Shown: in pieces, positions 63,242-64,000 of the stretch
How the letters are laid out: every line of letters begins with the position of its first letter
Position numbering within the stretch: the stretch's first letter is position 1
NCBI RefSeq assembly: GCF_002443255.2
Contig: NW_019211455.1
Span: 47,241,489 to 47,305,488 of the forward strand
DNA length: 64,000 nucleotides
Source of the DNA: Varroa destructor
Taxonomy: Eukaryota > Arthropoda > Arachnida > Mesostigmata > Varroidae
Direction of reading: 5' to 3'
Made by a program: the position numbers and the translations under genes
Notes under the pieces: model-generated
The model's input: the letters and a program-made list of their open reading frames with translations, nothing else
Told to the model about the DNA's origin: nothing
Database searches by the model: none

Positions 63242-64000
63242 ATGGCCAAATCTGCAGGTCCTGTTACAAAGCTGAGAGTCAGCGAACCAAGCAAGCCCAA
63301 CCAAAGAAAACATGCTTATTTCACGACGACAATGGTTCTATCAGATGCTGGCAACAGTTCAAAAACGAGTTGTCTCGAACAACAGAACTTGAAGCGGCTC
63401 CGAAGTTGCCATCACGCGCGAGCGATCATCCGAGAAGGGGTGGGAGTGCAAAATCAGGACGAGGCGGGTCAAGACGTCCCCGAACGACGACACCAGGCTA
63501 GAGGAAGCAGGCGATCCATACGATGTGCCACCCTTCAGCTATCGAATCCAGGTTTTACGGTTTTGGATGAGCCGCCCGAGCGTAGCTACGGCGTAGGACA
63601 ATGTCGTCTGTGCGATTTTCTCGAATTTCTGGAACCAATCGTTGATTTTGTCGTTTCGCTCTTCTCCCGATTTCACCATGACATGGTAGTGTCATTAGAA
63701 ATGGAAAGAGAGAATGATGTTCGAATTCTGTTTCTCATCCTATTACAAAAAATCATGCGTGACAGACGGGACGAATGCGCGTCCGAACAGCAGAAAGGCT
63801 ACCAGATAACGGGACCACCTCAGTGGCTGCCAGACTATATGCGTGATAACAGTTGCTATACTTGCCCTAAGCAGCATCCCACCACTGTGGGCACTGCTGA
63901 AGCGTTGTGGAATTTCTACTTGCGCGGATTACGACTTAGATTTGATCGCGATTACGATAACGATGATTATGAGATTCGTTTTGAATTCCGTGACAACTAT
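63242..64000 (+). CDS. 5' coding part of an unrecognised gene, runs off the right edge (253 codons, no stop)
   Basis: ATG at 63242 has an in-frame TAA about 30 bases upstream. All 253 codons to the window edge are open, which is very unlikely by chance here. Residues 1-100 are basic and Ser/Gln-rich, probably disordered (LKRLRSCHHARAIIREG). Residues 101-200 hold YGVGQCRLCDFLEFLEPIVD, a long helical segment (VSLFSRFHHDMVVSLEMERE, then VRILFLILLQKIMRDRRDE) and PPQWLPDYMRDNSCYTCPKQ. Two CxxC pairs (C121/C124 and C205/C208) could bind metal. The end is rich in Arg/Asp/Tyr (LRLRFDRDYDNDDYEIRFEF). No signal peptide and no clear transmembrane segment. I recognise no family. The frame may continue or splice beyond the edge. 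Confidence 0.7.
   Translation, partial: MAKSAGPVTKLRVSEPSKPNQRKHAYFTTTMVLSDAGNSSKTSCLEQQNLKRLRSCHHARAIIREGVGVQNQDEAGQDVPERRHQARGSRRSIRCATLQLSNPGFTVLDEPPERSYGVGQCRLCDFLEFLEPIVDFVVSLFSRFHHDMVVSLEMERENDVRILFLILLQKIMRDRRDECASEQQKGYQITGPPQWLPDYMRDNSCYTCPKQHPTTVGTAEALWNFYLRGLRLRFDRDYDNDDYEIRFEFRDNY

Noticed and set aside
1..64000. CRISPR arrays, bacterial operons or ribosomal RNA genes
   Set aside because: No regularly spaced repeats, no tightly packed ORFs with ribosome-binding sites and no rRNA core sequences were seen. The window is spliced eukaryotic DNA.

Overview
The window is eukaryotic nuclear DNA, most likely from an arthropod. The evidence is GT-AG introns of about 160 to 2,800 bases, a secreted cuticle-type chitin-binding protein, an SR-rich nuclear zinc-finger protein with 15 coding exons, decayed mariner transposons, many AT and GT microsatellites, and two 100-base runs of N that are scaffold gaps. 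A chelicerate such as a mite or tick would fit, but nothing here fixes the taxon. No operons, rRNA genes or CRISPR arrays were seen.

Layout. Positions 1-27,700 hold no gene I can establish. They contain a GC-richer block (about 1.5-4.5 kb), hairpins, microsatellites, one small cysteine-rich open frame (9,856-10,035) and two decayed mariner fragments. Positions 27,759-36,693 (+) hold a complete gene model in eight coding exons for a 581-residue secreted protein. It has a signal peptide, long Gln-, Arg/Asp- and Thr-rich stretches, and one six-cysteine chitin-binding type-2 domain (peritrophin-A/CBM14), which resembles the CPAP1 cuticle proteins. Positions 36,694-43,247 are mostly non-coding, with a few exon-like islands and a tRNA-like A-box/B-box pair.

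Positions 43,248-57,142 (-) hold a complete gene model in 15 coding exons for a 1,537-residue nuclear protein. It has RS-rich regions, a helical coiled-coil exon and two identically spaced C2H2 fingers of the matrin/U1 type (C-x2-C-x12-H-x5-H). This is the architecture of ZNF318-type proteins. The two genes converge tail to tail. Positions 57,143-63,241 hold no gene, apart from a third mariner remnant at about 61.1-61.7 kb. From 63,242 an open frame of 253 codons runs off the right edge. It is the 5' coding part of a gene I do not recognise.

All exon boundaries were derived by eye from splice consensus and phase continuity. In both multi-exon models every junction keeps frame and the summed coding length is a multiple of three, which is strong internal support. 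The genes show no shared pathway: one product is extracellular matrix, one is nuclear, and one is unknown.
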